Shown piece after piece: positions 1 to 6,638 of a stretch of DNA of 17,445 nucleotides (positions within the stretch are counted from its first letter, which is position 1; the number at the start of each line of letters is the position of its first letter). The stretch is from Alphaproteobacteria bacterium (GTDB lineage Bacteria; Pseudomonadota; Alphaproteobacteria; ATCC43930; CGMCC-115725): positions 1 to 17,445 of the forward strand of contig VAZR01000244.1 in assembly GCA_005888515.1 (NCBI GenBank), written 5' to 3'. A program made the position numbers and the translations under genes. Below the pieces are notes generated by a model. That model saw only the letters and a program-made list of their open reading frames with translations, had not been told where the DNA came from and made no database searches.

Positions 1-164
1 GGGAGTTCAGCTTCGGCCGCGATATCGGCGAGCGACAGTCGCCGCCAGCCCTGGCGGGCGATGCAGGCGAGGATCGCCTCGATGATCTTGTCGCTGTCGC
101 TGGGCAACGGCAGCCGGCGCGCCGCACCGCCGCCAATGACCCGCCGCGGTTGACCCTTCGCCAT
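1..164 (-). CDS. TetR-family transcriptional regulator, N-terminal part (cut by window edge)
   Basis: Only the first 54 codons are inside the window; the gene continues past position 1. The ATG at 164-162 begins M-A-K-G-Q-P-R-R, followed by a basic, poorly conserved lead and then IIEAILACIARQGW and RRLSLADIAAEAEL. This is the usual first helix and helix-turn-helix of TetR-type repressors (around residues 25-54). The ligand-binding part is not visible, so the target and inducer are unknown. It lies 11 bases after the proC stop in the same direction, so it is probably the last or a late gene of the proC transcript. No strong ribosome binding site is seen. A COQ9-type protein has a similar first helix and is the main alternative, but the 'LSLADIAAEA' turn fits TetR better. 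Confidence 0.72.
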   Translation of the reverse strand, partial: MAKGQPRRVIGGGAARRLPLPSDSDKIIEAILACIARQGWRRLSLADIAAEAEL

Positions 165-175
165 CGTCGTCCGGC

Positions 176-1012
176 TCAGCTCGCCAATTCGCGCGAGCGC
201 TTGGTGGCGGCGGTGACCGCGCGATCGAGGAGGCGCGCCAAGCCGTCCTTCGCCATCAACACATCGAGCGCGGCGCGGGTGGTGCCGCCGGGGCTCGTCA
301 CGGCCTCGCGCAATCGCGCCGGGCTGCCGGGCGACAGGCGCGCCAACTCGCCGGCGCCGGCGACCGTCTCGCGCGCCAGGCGCAAGGCCAGATCTGCCGG
401 CAGACCGGCGCGCTCCCCGGCTTGCGCCAAGACCTCGATCAGCAGAAACACATAGGCCGGGCCGCTGCCCGACACCGCGGTCACCGGATCGAGCAGCGCC
501 TCATTCTCGACCCAGGCGCTTTCGCCGATCGCGGCCAACAGCGCTTCGCAGAGCCGGCGCTGATCAGGCTTCACCTGAGGATTGGCGCAGGCCACTGTGA
601 TGCCGCGCCCGATCGCGGCCGGGGTGTTGGGCATCGTGCGGATGATCGCGGCCTCGCCAAGATGCCGCGCGATGCCGGCGATCGTGATCCCGGCGGCGAT
701 GGACAAAAACAATGTCTGGGGCCGCGCCCAGCGGCGATAGGCCGGCAGCACCGAATCGATAATCTGCGGCTTAACCGCGAACACGACGGCGTCCGGGACC
801 AGCTCGCCGGACAATACCTCGGCCGCACTGTGCCAGGCGATGCCCTTCGAGCCGGCGAACGCCTCCGGCAGGCCGGCCGGTTCGATGACGATGAAGGTTG
901 AAGCTACCCCGCGCGCCAGCCAGCCGCGCAGCATCGCCGAACCGATTTGGCCGCAGCCGACGAGGACGAGCGTTTCCGCTTTGACCGCAGGCGAGGCGGC
1001 GCGCCCGCTCAT
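176..1012 (-). CDS. proC: pyrroline-5-carboxylate reductase
   Basis: This 278-residue protein catalyses the last step of proline synthesis, the NAD(P)H-dependent reduction of 1-pyrroline-5-carboxylate to proline in the cytoplasm. The N-terminus holds a Rossmann dinucleotide-binding loop, VGCGQIGSAM (GxGxxG at residues 19-24). RTMPNTPAAIGRGIT (125-139), DPVTAVSGSGPAYVF (175-189) and the family signature VTSPGGTTRAALDVL (238-252) follow in the expected order. Length is normal for the family (about 270). The ATG at 1012 is preceded by GAGGGA on the coding strand and lies 18 bases after the stop of the YbjN-like gene, so the two are probably co-transcribed. Nothing is missing or unusual. Confidence 0.96.
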   Translation of the reverse strand: MSGRAASPAVKAETLVLVGCGQIGSAMLRGWLARGVASTFIVIEPAGLPEAFAGSKGIAWHSAAEVLSGELVPDAVVFAVKPQIIDSVLPAYRRWARPQTLFLSIAAGITIAGIARHLGEAAIIRTMPNTPAAIGRGITVACANPQVKPDQRRLCEALLAAIGESAWVENEALLDPVTAVSGSGPAYVFLLIEVLAQAGERAGLPADLALRLARETVAGAGELARLSPGSPARLREAVTSPGGTTRAALDVLMAKDGLARLLDRAVTAATKRSRELAS

Positions 1013-1030
1013 GGCATCCCTCGGGCCGGG

Positions 1031-1537
1031 TCAGGCCTCGCCGATCGGCTCGATCATCGCGGTCGCCATCGCCTCTTCGGGTGGCTTGCCGCCCCAGATC
1101 ACCAGCTGGAAAGCCGGGTAGAAGCGCTCGCATTCGGAGAGCGCGATATCGACCAGATCCTCGACCTGCTCGGCGCTCGCCATGCCGATGCCGCGCAATA
1201 GCACGGCATAGCGGAAGGAGGGTGACGCCTCGCCGGCCGCGAGATCGAAATGCCCGAGCCACAGCCGCTCATTCGCCAAGGCCAGGAGCTCGTAGAGAGG
1301 GCCGCGCCGCCGCTTTGGCACCTTCATGTCGAAACCGCAGGAAAAATGCAGCGCGCTGAGCTCCTCCTGCCACAGGAAGTACATCCGGTAATCGCACCAG
1401 CGGCCAGAGATCTCGACGACCATCTCCTCCTCGCTGGCGCGGTCGTGCGACCAATCATTGGCGAGGACGATTTCTTCAACCAGATCGATCGGATTGCCGA
1501 CCGGGGAATGAATTTCGACCGTTGAAACAGAGGTCAT
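1031..1537 (-). CDS. YbjN domain-containing protein
   Basis: This 168-residue soluble protein belongs to the YbjN family, small alpha/beta proteins with a fold related to type III secretion chaperones. In enterobacteria YbjN affects motility and stress phenotypes; its biochemical role is not settled. I recognise it by features such as NPIDLVEEIVLANDW near the N-terminus, EISGRWCDYRMYFLWQ in the middle, and its place between ubiK and proC, a conserved alphaproteobacterial order. The frame is open upstream to 1651, but the start at 1537 is preferred because a clean AGGAG lies six bases before that ATG and the extra residues look like noncoding sequence. It is separated from ubiK by 180 bases and may have its own promoter there. 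Confidence 0.88.
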   Translation of the reverse strand: MTSVSTVEIHSPVGNPIDLVEEIVLANDWSHDRASEEEMVVEISGRWCDYRMYFLWQEELSALHFSCGFDMKVPKRRRGPLYELLALANERLWLGHFDLAAGEASPSFRYAVLLRGIGMASAEQVEDLVDIALSECERFYPAFQLVIWGGKPPEEAMATAMIEPIGEA

Positions 1538-1543
1538 CGCGCG

Positions 1544-1548
1544 CTCCT
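1544..1548 (-). promoter_or_regulatory. ribosome binding site fixing the YbjN-like start
   Basis: On the minus strand AGGAG ends six bases before the ATG at 1537. It decides in favour of the 168-residue product over the longer open frame beginning at 1651, which has no comparable site. Confidence 0.7.
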
Positions 1549-1637
1549 GGAGGCGACTCGGCAATATGGTATCAAGACCCGGATTGGCGAAATTCCCAGT
1601 GGCTGTACTCCTCTTCAGGGCTGAACGGCCCATCCCT

Positions 1638-1666
1638 CGAATATTCGACAAAAACTACGCTGCCAA
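1638..1666 (-). promoter_or_regulatory. possible sigma70-type promoter for the YbjN-like gene and proC
   Basis: On the minus strand TTGGCA (1666-1661) is followed after 17 bases by TATTCG (1643-1638). The -35 is one base off consensus; the -10 is weaker. It lies about 100 bases before the YbjN-like start, in the longest gap of the left block. The -10 lies inside the 12-base perfect palindrome TCGAATATTCGA (1637-1648), which could be an operator. Found by eye only. Confidence 0.35.
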
Positions 1667-1680
1667 AGCGCGGCGGCGGT

Positions 1681-1707
1681 GGCAAGACTAGATTTAGCGG
1701 TCTTGCC
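1681..1707 (-). other. stem-loop just downstream of ubiK
   Basis: GGCAAGAC (1681-1688) pairs perfectly with GTCTTGCC (1700-1707) around an 11-base loop, starting about 11 bases after the ubiK stop. It is placed like a terminator, but no T-run follows on the minus strand, so it may instead be an RNA-stabilising hairpin or a partial attenuator before the YbjN-like gene. Confidence 0.4.
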
Positions 1708-1717
1708 CGCACCCACC

Positions 1718-2017
1718 TCAGGAACTAGAGGTACCGCCGTTTTTAAGCATAAATTCCAAATCCCGGCCGCCTTGCGCGAGGCGCCCTTCCAGCTCGGCGA
1801 TTCGCCGTAGCAGGATCTCCTGCTCCTCGCGCGCCTTGGCCGCCATCGCCTTGACCGCCTCGAACTCCTCGCGGCTGACCAGATCCATGCCGGCCAGGAT
1901 CCGCTCGAGCTGATCGCGGAACCGCGCCTCGATCTCGCCGCGGACCCCGGACAAGGCACCCATCGCGCCGCCCGCGACGCGGGCCATGTCGTCGAAAAAC
2001 CGGTTCTGGCTCTGCAT
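1718..2017 (-). CDS. ubiK: ubiquinone biosynthesis accessory factor UbiK (BMFP family)
   Basis: This 99-residue protein of the BMFP/UbiK family (formerly YqiC) helps the Ubi enzymes assemble and is needed for efficient aerobic ubiquinone synthesis in enterobacteria. Seen here are an N-terminal QSQNRFFDDMARVAGGAMGA segment, the central RDQLERILAGMDLVSREEFE typical of the family, and a C-terminal coiled coil rich in Ala, Glu and Arg (about residues 50-82, with EEQEILLRRIAELEGRL). The start at 2017 is chosen because the family begins with M-Q-S-Q/N-x-R-F; the frame is open further upstream but runs into the preceding gene. It begins 10 bases after the stop of the flavin monooxygenase gene, implying one transcript. 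Confidence 0.9.
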   Translation of the reverse strand: MQSQNRFFDDMARVAGGAMGALSGVRGEIEARFRDQLERILAGMDLVSREEFEAVKAMAAKAREEQEILLRRIAELEGRLAQGGRDLEFMLKNGGTSSS

Positions 2018-2027
2018 CGGGTTTTGC

Positions 2028-3197
2028 CTACTCTGCGGCTTCCTTGTTGCCCTGGCGGGCAGCGTGCTGGTCGATCGCCTTTTGGATGGCCTCGCTGGCT
2101 CGTCCGACGAAATCGGCGCGATGGCCGACGGCATAATCGTAGCTGCCACGCAGCAGGTCGCGGCTCTGCTGGAAGTGCGGGTGGACGAACCGGGCCATCA
2201 ATTCGTAGTGCCGTTTTGTCTGCTCCCAATCCGCCCAGTTCTGCGCGAGCTCGCACAACACGCCGAACCCGCCTGAGCCCTTCATCAGCCGCTCGACATA
2301 GGCGACCGCATCGTCCGGCGTGCCGATGCAGGCCGTGCCGGTCTCGATCAGCCATTCGATCGGATCGGTGACGTCGGGCGGAATGATCGGAAACGTCGCC
2401 ACGTCGCGGAAATAATTGGCGAAAGCCTGGACTCCGAAGCGCATATTCTGGCGGGCCTGTTCGCGCGTCTCGGCGATGTGGAAAAAGCCGACGACGCGCC
2501 AATCCTTGCGGTTCGGGGTGTAGCCGTTGGCCCGCGCGGTCTCTTCGTAGAGTCCCCAATTGGCCGTGTGGCGCTCCATCTGCGCCGGCGCGGTGCCGCC
2601 GATCGACAGCATGCCGACTCCGTATTTGCCGGCCAGCACCGACCCCGAGGGCGAGCGTGCTGCGGCGACCGCCAATTCCATCGTCGGCCGCGTATAGGGG
2701 CGCAGCTGCAGCTGGGCGTCGGTGATGTTGAACCAGTCGGTCTTTTTGCTGACCGTCTCGCCGCGCATCAGCCGCACGACGACGTCGAACGATTCCTCCA
2801 TCATCCGGTGCTGGTCGCTCGGATCGATGCCGATCTTCAGCGCGTCATGGACCAATGCCCCGGGGCCGACGCCGAACATCGCCCTGCCGCGCGTCATATG
2901 GTCGAGCTGCACCATGCGGTCGGCCAGCATGAACGGGTTGTGATAGGGCAATGACACGACGCCGGTGCCGAGGCGGATGTGGCGGGTGCGCTGCGCCGCC
3001 GCGGCGATGAACATCTCCGGGCAGGCGATCAGCTCGAAACCGCCCGAATGATGCTCGCCAATCCACGCCTCATGGTAATTGAGCCGGTCGAGGTGCTCCA
3101 AGAGCTCGAGATCCCGCTCCATCGACAGGGTCGGGTTCTCGTCATGGTTGTGGAAGGGCGCCAGGAAGATGCCGCTCCGCAGGTAAAGATCGTTCAT
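2028..3197 (-). CDS. LLM-class flavin-dependent oxidoreductase, limonene 1,2-monooxygenase-like
   Basis: This 389-residue protein has the bacterial luciferase-like monooxygenase fold, which uses reduced FMN and oxygen. The stretch AWIGEHHSGGFELIACPEMF, then HIRLGTGVVSLPYHNPFMLA, QLDHMTRGRAMFGVGPG and, near the C-terminus, FGVLCELAQNWADWEQT resemble limonene 1,2-monooxygenase of Rhodococcus closely, including length (about 387). The true substrate cannot be read from sequence; many genes carrying this label act on other compounds or are untested. No flavin reductase gene is adjacent, so reduced flavin must come from elsewhere. The ATG at 3197 has GGAGG seven bases upstream (3205-3209). It sits between osmC and ubiK in the same direction. 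The limonene substrate is an analogy only. Confidence 0.88.
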   Translation of the reverse strand: MNDLYLRSGIFLAPFHNHDENPTLSMERDLELLEHLDRLNYHEAWIGEHHSGGFELIACPEMFIAAAAQRTRHIRLGTGVVSLPYHNPFMLADRMVQLDHMTRGRAMFGVGPGALVHDALKIGIDPSDQHRMMEESFDVVVRLMRGETVSKKTDWFNITDAQLQLRPYTRPTMELAVAAARSPSGSVLAGKYGVGMLSIGGTAPAQMERHTANWGLYEETARANGYTPNRKDWRVVGFFHIAETREQARQNMRFGVQAFANYFRDVATFPIIPPDVTDPIEWLIETGTACIGTPDDAVAYVERLMKGSGGFGVLCELAQNWADWEQTKRHYELMARFVHPHFQQSRDLLRGSYDYAVGHRADFVGRASEAIQKAIDQHAARQGNKEAAE

Positions 3198-3260
3198 GCC
3201 GGTGCCTCCGGGGGGCTGGCGCCACGTGCCGTGCCCCTCATTCCGTGATCGTCGGCCATC

Positions 3261-3293
3261 GCGGCGGGTTCCGGCAAGCGGTTTTCCCGCCGC
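3261..3293 (-). other. stem-loop in the osmC / flavin-enzyme gap
   Basis: GCGGCGGG (3261-3268) pairs with CCCGCCGC (3286-3293) over a 17-base loop that can form a small inner CCG/CGG stem. It starts 16 bases after the osmC stop within a 111-base gap that contains no gene. There is no T-run, so it is not a classical terminator; it could partly separate expression of the two neighbours. Confidence 0.4.
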
Positions 3294-3308
3294 AGCCCCA
3301 TGCGCCGG

Positions 3309-3830
3309 TCAGCCGGCTGCGGCGGCCTTCGAGAGGCTCGCCGTGATCGCGGGCGGCTGGCGCAGGGTCTGCAACACGACGCAGTACCGCTCGGTCAGTT
3401 TCAAGAGGCTGTCGATGCGGTCCTGCGGCTCATCCGTGTCGAGGGTGAAGGCGAGGCGGATGGCGCGAAACCCGACCGGCGTGGCGCGATCGACCCCCAG
3501 CGTGCCGCGAAAATCGAGCTCGCCTTCGGCCTTTACGCTGCCGCGTTTCAGGCGGAATTCGAGGGCGGTCGCAACCGCCCGCAGCGTGACCCCGGCGCAG
3601 GCGACCAAAGCTTCCAGCAGCATGTCGCCCGAGCAGGCCTGCAGGCCATTGCCGCCGGTCGCCGGATGCAGCCCGGCCTCGACCAGGGCCCGGCCGGTCT
3701 CGACCCGGCAGGCGATCCCGTCGGCGTCGAGGCTACCCTCGGCCCGCAACGTCACGAGCGCAGCATCCGCATCCTCGCGGTACTTGGCCTTTAGCGGCGC
3801 TTGCAGCTCGCGCAGTGTTGCGCTGTCCAT
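3309..3830 (-). CDS. OsmC-family protein (likely thiol-dependent peroxidase type)
   Basis: This 173-residue member of the OsmC/Ohr superfamily belongs to a group that reduces organic hydroperoxides using two cysteines. Cys78 lies in ALVACAGVTLRA, the expected position of the peroxidatic cysteine, and Cys150 lies in ERYCVVLQTL, matching the C-terminal 'C-x-V-x-x-TL' motif. An extra Cys66 (LQACSGDML) is also present. The start at 3830 overlaps the cca stop as TGATG, which points to translational coupling; the longer open frame upstream lies inside cca and is discarded. Family membership is clear, but the precise subgroup (OsmC, Ohr or a YhfA-like branch) and the physiological peroxide are not. 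Confidence 0.86.
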   Translation of the reverse strand: MDSATLRELQAPLKAKYREDADAALVTLRAEGSLDADGIACRVETGRALVEAGLHPATGGNGLQACSGDMLLEALVACAGVTLRAVATALEFRLKRGSVKAEGELDFRGTLGVDRATPVGFRAIRLAFTLDTDEPQDRIDSLLKLTERYCVVLQTLRQPPAITASLSKAAAAG

Positions 3831-5056
3831 CAGATGATCTCCTTCAAGCGTTGCAGGCAAGCGGCGCGGTCGGCGGCGAAATCGCCGTCTTGCCACCATT
3901 GGCGCACCGCCGCGAGCAGTTCGCCGACGCGCTTGCCCGGGGGAACGCCGAGGTTCGTCACATCGCGGCCCTTGAGCGGGAAGCGGGGCGGTTTCCACGA
4001 CGCAGCGAGGGCGAGCAACTCAGCGCGGCGGGGTTGGTCGAGCGCGCCGTCCGCGGCGAGGAGCAGCGCCAGGTCACGATAACGCTCCGCGCCGAGCTGG
4101 TAGAGCACTAGGCGCTGGGCGCGCGCATCGCCGGCCGGGTCGAGCGGCCAGGGCGGCGCGAGCCCGGCAAGCCGGTCGCGCTGTTCGTTCGAGAGCCGCA
4201 GGCGCTCGGCCAGCGCGGCGGCGCCCGCGGCGTCTACCTCGATCAGCGCGGCAAGCCGGCGCAGCGCGTCGGGCTTCGGCTCCATGCCGACCAACTGCTG
4301 CAAGCGATCGAACCGGCTGGCTTCTGGCACGATCGCGGCAAGCACGCCGTCCTCTTCCATCATGCGCAACGCGGGAAGGGGATCGGGCACCGCCATCAGG
4401 CGGAGCAATTCCTGCGACACTCGCTCGGCCGAGAGCTTTGGCAGCAGCGGCACCGCGGCCCGGCAGGCGGCGCGCGCCTCGGAATCCCCGGTACCGGCGC
4501 CAAATCGCGCCTCGAATCGGTAATAGCGCAACACCCGCAACACGTCCTCGGCGATGCGCTGCGCCGGCTCGCCGACAAACCGCACGCGGTGCGCGTCAAG
4601 ATCGGCCAGACCGCCGACCGGGTCATGCAATGTCCCGTCGGGGTCGATGTAGATCGCGTTGATCGTGAAGTCGCGGCGCGCCGCGTCTTCGGCCCAATCG
4701 GCGTCGAAGGCGACCCGGGCACGTCTTCCATAGGTCTCGACATCGCGGCGCAGGGTTGTGATCTCGAAATGCCGCGATGGCCCAGGGTCGCTGACGACGG
4801 CGGTGACCGTGCCGTGCTCGATCCCGGTCGGGACTACCTTGATGCGTGCTTTTTCGAGCGCCGCGATGACCGCATCGGGCCGCGCCGGGGTGGCGAGATC
4901 GATATCGGCGATGGGCCGTCCCAACAGCGCGTCGCGCACACAGCCGCCGACAAATCGCGCCTCGATGCCGGCCTTTCCCAGCGCCTCGATGATGGCGCGG
5001 GTTTGCGGCGCCGTCATCCAGGGTTGCGGCGCGATCTTATGGATTTCGTCCGTCAC
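3830..5056 (-). CDS. cca: CCA tRNA nucleotidyltransferase
   Basis: This 408-residue class II nucleotidyltransferase adds or repairs the 3'-CCA end of tRNAs without a nucleic acid template, or forms poly(A) in some relatives. The head domain shows RFVGGCVRDALLG (about 35-46), the metal-binding pair in DIDLAT (51-56), and HGTVTAV (81-87). RRDFTINAIYID begins at about 117, and RIAEDVLRVLRYYRFEARFG is the usual neck motif. The start is taken as GTG at 5056, which overlaps the DUF6111 stop as GTGA and keeps the N-terminal 'PWM' segment normally present in alphaproteobacterial homologues. ATG at 5017 is the alternative. It is coupled to osmC downstream. Confidence 0.95.
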   Translation of the reverse strand: MTDEIHKIAPQPWMTAPQTRAIIEALGKAGIEARFVGGCVRDALLGRPIADIDLATPARPDAVIAALEKARIKVVPTGIEHGTVTAVVSDPGPSRHFEITTLRRDVETYGRRARVAFDADWAEDAARRDFTINAIYIDPDGTLHDPVGGLADLDAHRVRFVGEPAQRIAEDVLRVLRYYRFEARFGAGTGDSEARAACRAAVPLLPKLSAERVSQELLRLMAVPDPLPALRMMEEDGVLAAIVPEASRFDRLQQLVGMEPKPDALRRLAALIEVDAAGAAALAERLRLSNEQRDRLAGLAPPWPLDPAGDARAQRLVLYQLGAERYRDLALLLAADGALDQPRRAELLALAASWKPPRFPLKGRDVTNLGVPPGKRVGELLAAVRQWWQDGDFAADRAACLQRLKEII

Positions 5057-5328
5057 CTTTGCGGCTCGACATGGCCCGGCACGATATGCCCGTTCTCCCA
5101 GCGCGGCGGCACATAGAGGCCGGTCTCCGGGCTGCCGAAATGCACGTTCACGACGAACAGCACCAAAACCAGCAGCACCGTCCCGGCCCCGGCAAGCCAA
5201 ATCCACGGCAAGGCCCGCCAGCGCACCGGGCCGCTATCTCCTGCCGGTTGCGTCGTGCGGACCCACGCCAGATAAATTGCCGTCGGCAGGACCAGCGGCA
5301 GCACGATCGTCAGCAGGACCCGCAGCAT
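5053..5328 (-). CDS. small two-helix membrane protein, DUF6111-like
   Basis: This 91-residue protein of unknown function has two hydrophobic segments, LLTIVLPLVLPTAIYLAWV (about 5-23) and LAGAGTVLLVLVLFVVNVHF (about 45-64). The C-terminal tail is short and polar and contains GLYVPPRWENGHIVPGH. It resembles the DUF6111 family that sits between the Nudix hydrolase and cca in many alphaproteobacteria. The start lies 7 bases after the Nudix stop and the stop overlaps the cca GTG, so it is translated as part of the same operon. The conserved aromatic and proline-rich tail and the conserved neighbourhood argue that it is a real gene. No biochemical role can be assigned. Confidence 0.82.
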   Translation of the reverse strand: MLRVLLTIVLPLVLPTAIYLAWVRTTQPAGDSGPVRWRALPWIWLAGAGTVLLVLVLFVVNVHFGSPETGLYVPPRWENGHIVPGHVEPQR

Positions 5329-5335
5329 GGCCCGA

Positions 5336-5989
5336 TCAATCCGTCAGCACCTCGGCCAGATTGATCAGGATTCCGGCCGTCGCGCCCCAGATGTTGCGCC
5401 CCTCGAAGGGGAGCACGAAGTAGCTGCGGTTGTGGGCGCCGACATCGCGCTCGATCCGCTGATGGTTGCGCCGGTCGAGAATAAAGGCCAGCGGCACCTC
5501 GAAAGCCTCGGCGACCTCGAATGGATCGATCGCGATCGGCACCGGCGGATCGACGATGCCGACGATCGGCGCGATCTCAAAACCGGTGCCGGTCACATAC
5601 GTGTCGAGCCGGCCGATCACGCTGACCCGGTCGCGCGGCAGCCCGACTTCCTCCTCGGTTTCGCGCAAGGCAGCCGCGATGGGGTCGGCATCGACCTCCT
5701 CGATGCGTCCGCCGGGAAACGAGATCTGTCCGGCATGCGCGGTCAGATGCGCTGTGCGCTGGGTCAGGAGGACCGACATGCCGCCGTGATGATCGATCAA
5801 TGGCACCAGCACCGCCGCCGCCCTCAGCGCGGTGCTCGGCGGCGTCACTCCCGGGTTGAGGTCATAGTCGCCGCGGATCGCGTGGCGGAACGCCGCCGCC
5901 TCGGCTGGATCGGCGCTGCCGCCAAAGCCGCGCCGGCCCGGCTGGCACAGCGCCAGTCGCTCGATCGCGCGCTCCCGCGTCACCGCCAT
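5336..5989 (-). CDS. Nudix hydrolase, CoA pyrophosphatase type
   Basis: This 217-residue Nudix hydrolase of the NudL/CoAse branch splits coenzyme A or its derivatives into 4'-phosphopantetheine and 3',5'-ADP. The CoAse (UPF0035-type) motif is nearly intact: LLTQR followed by HAGQISFPGG (ending at about residue 94). It leads into the Nudix catalytic helix AAALRETEEEVGL, with Arg109, Glu110, Glu113 and Glu114 as the metal-binding core. As in other NudL proteins, the early Nudix-box spacing differs from the textbook pattern. The ATG at 5989 has GGAG about 11 bases upstream; the frame is open further back but overlaps the DUF1285 gene. Gap to DUF1285 is 61 bases and to DUF6111 7 bases. The CoA substrate is a family-level inference. 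Confidence 0.9.
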   Translation of the reverse strand: MAVTRERAIERLALCQPGRRGFGGSADPAEAAAFRHAIRGDYDLNPGVTPPSTALRAAAVLVPLIDHHGGMSVLLTQRTAHLTAHAGQISFPGGRIEEVDADPIAAALRETEEEVGLPRDRVSVIGRLDTYVTGTGFEIAPIVGIVDPPVPIAIDPFEVAEAFEVPLAFILDRRNHQRIERDVGAHNRSYFVLPFEGRNIWGATAGILINLAEVLTD

Positions 5990-6050
5990 GGCTGCCCGGC
6001 GCTCCTGTCGAATACGGTGCTTGCGACGGTCGGCTCGCTTCGGCGTTGAG

Positions 6051-6593
6051 TCAATCGGCCTCGATTTCGCCAAGCCGGAAAAACATGCCGCTGCTCCATA
6101 CGCCGAACTGCTCCTCGTCTCCGACCCGCTCCTCGTGACCGAGCTCGGCCAGCTCATAGAAGACCGGCCGCGCGAGACGGGCTTCGAGGCCCGGGCGCAC
6201 CAGGATATAGGGCGCCGGCGTCCCGTCCGCAGCGGTTTCGACGCGCAGCGGGTGATCCGGTCCCGCCGTCACAATCTCGTCGAGATTGGTCCGGAAGATC
6301 AGCCGCTGCTCGCGGCCCGTGCCTTGCATCTCGACCTCGACCGCGATGAACGGTGCGTCCTCGACCATGACGCGGCCGCGTTCGGCCGGGGTCACCAGCC
6401 AATAGCTGCCGTCGGTTTCGCGGCGCAGCACGGAGGCGAACAATTTGACCAAGCGGATGCGATTGATCGGGGAGCCCCGATAATGCCATGTGCCGTCGCG
6501 GGCGATCCGCATGTCCAGGTCGCCGAGCTCGGCCGGCCGGCGGGCGCCGCGCGGAGCGGCAGCAGAGGAATTGCCCGGGGCTGGGTTTTCCAT
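6051..6593 (-). CDS. DUF1285 domain-containing protein
   Basis: This 180-residue soluble protein of the DUF1285 family is commonly located beside the moxR cluster in alphaproteobacteria. Recognisable parts are the core DMRIARDGTWHYRGSPINR (about 27-45), the LVKLFASVLRRETDGSYWLV segment and the VEDAPFIAVEVE strand. Function is unknown. The start at 6593 lies before the conserved core; an open frame runs upstream through 7571 on this strand, but that part is only the antisense of moxR. It is the first gene of the minus-strand block and is divergent from moxR across 42 bases. Confidence 0.85.
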   Translation of the reverse strand: MENPAPGNSSAAAPRGARRPAELGDLDMRIARDGTWHYRGSPINRIRLVKLFASVLRRETDGSYWLVTPAERGRVMVEDAPFIAVEVEMQGTGREQRLIFRTNLDEIVTAGPDHPLRVETAADGTPAPYILVRPGLEARLARPVFYELAELGHEERVGDEEQFGVWSSGMFFRLGEIEAD

Positions 6594-6616
6594 CAGTCTC
6601 AACGATGCAGTCGCTC

Positions 6617-6631
6617 GTAAATAAGGATTAA
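6617..6631. promoter_or_regulatory. possible CtrA-like site in the divergent gap
   Basis: On the minus strand TTAA-N7-TTAC (GTAA-N7-TTAA on plus) is one base from the alphaproteobacterial CtrA consensus TTAA-N7-TTAA. It lies in the 42-base gap between DUF1285 and moxR and overlaps the moxR ribosome binding site. Short motif, seen by eye, could be chance. Confidence 0.22.
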
Positions 6632-6638
6632 CGGCTTG
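6624..6638 (+). promoter_or_regulatory. ribosome binding site and TTG start of moxR
   Basis: AAGGA (about 6623-6627) lies eight bases before TTG at 6636. No ATG or GTG with a comparable site exists before the conserved N-terminus, so the rare TTG is the best start. TTG may keep translation of the ATPase low. Confidence 0.6.
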
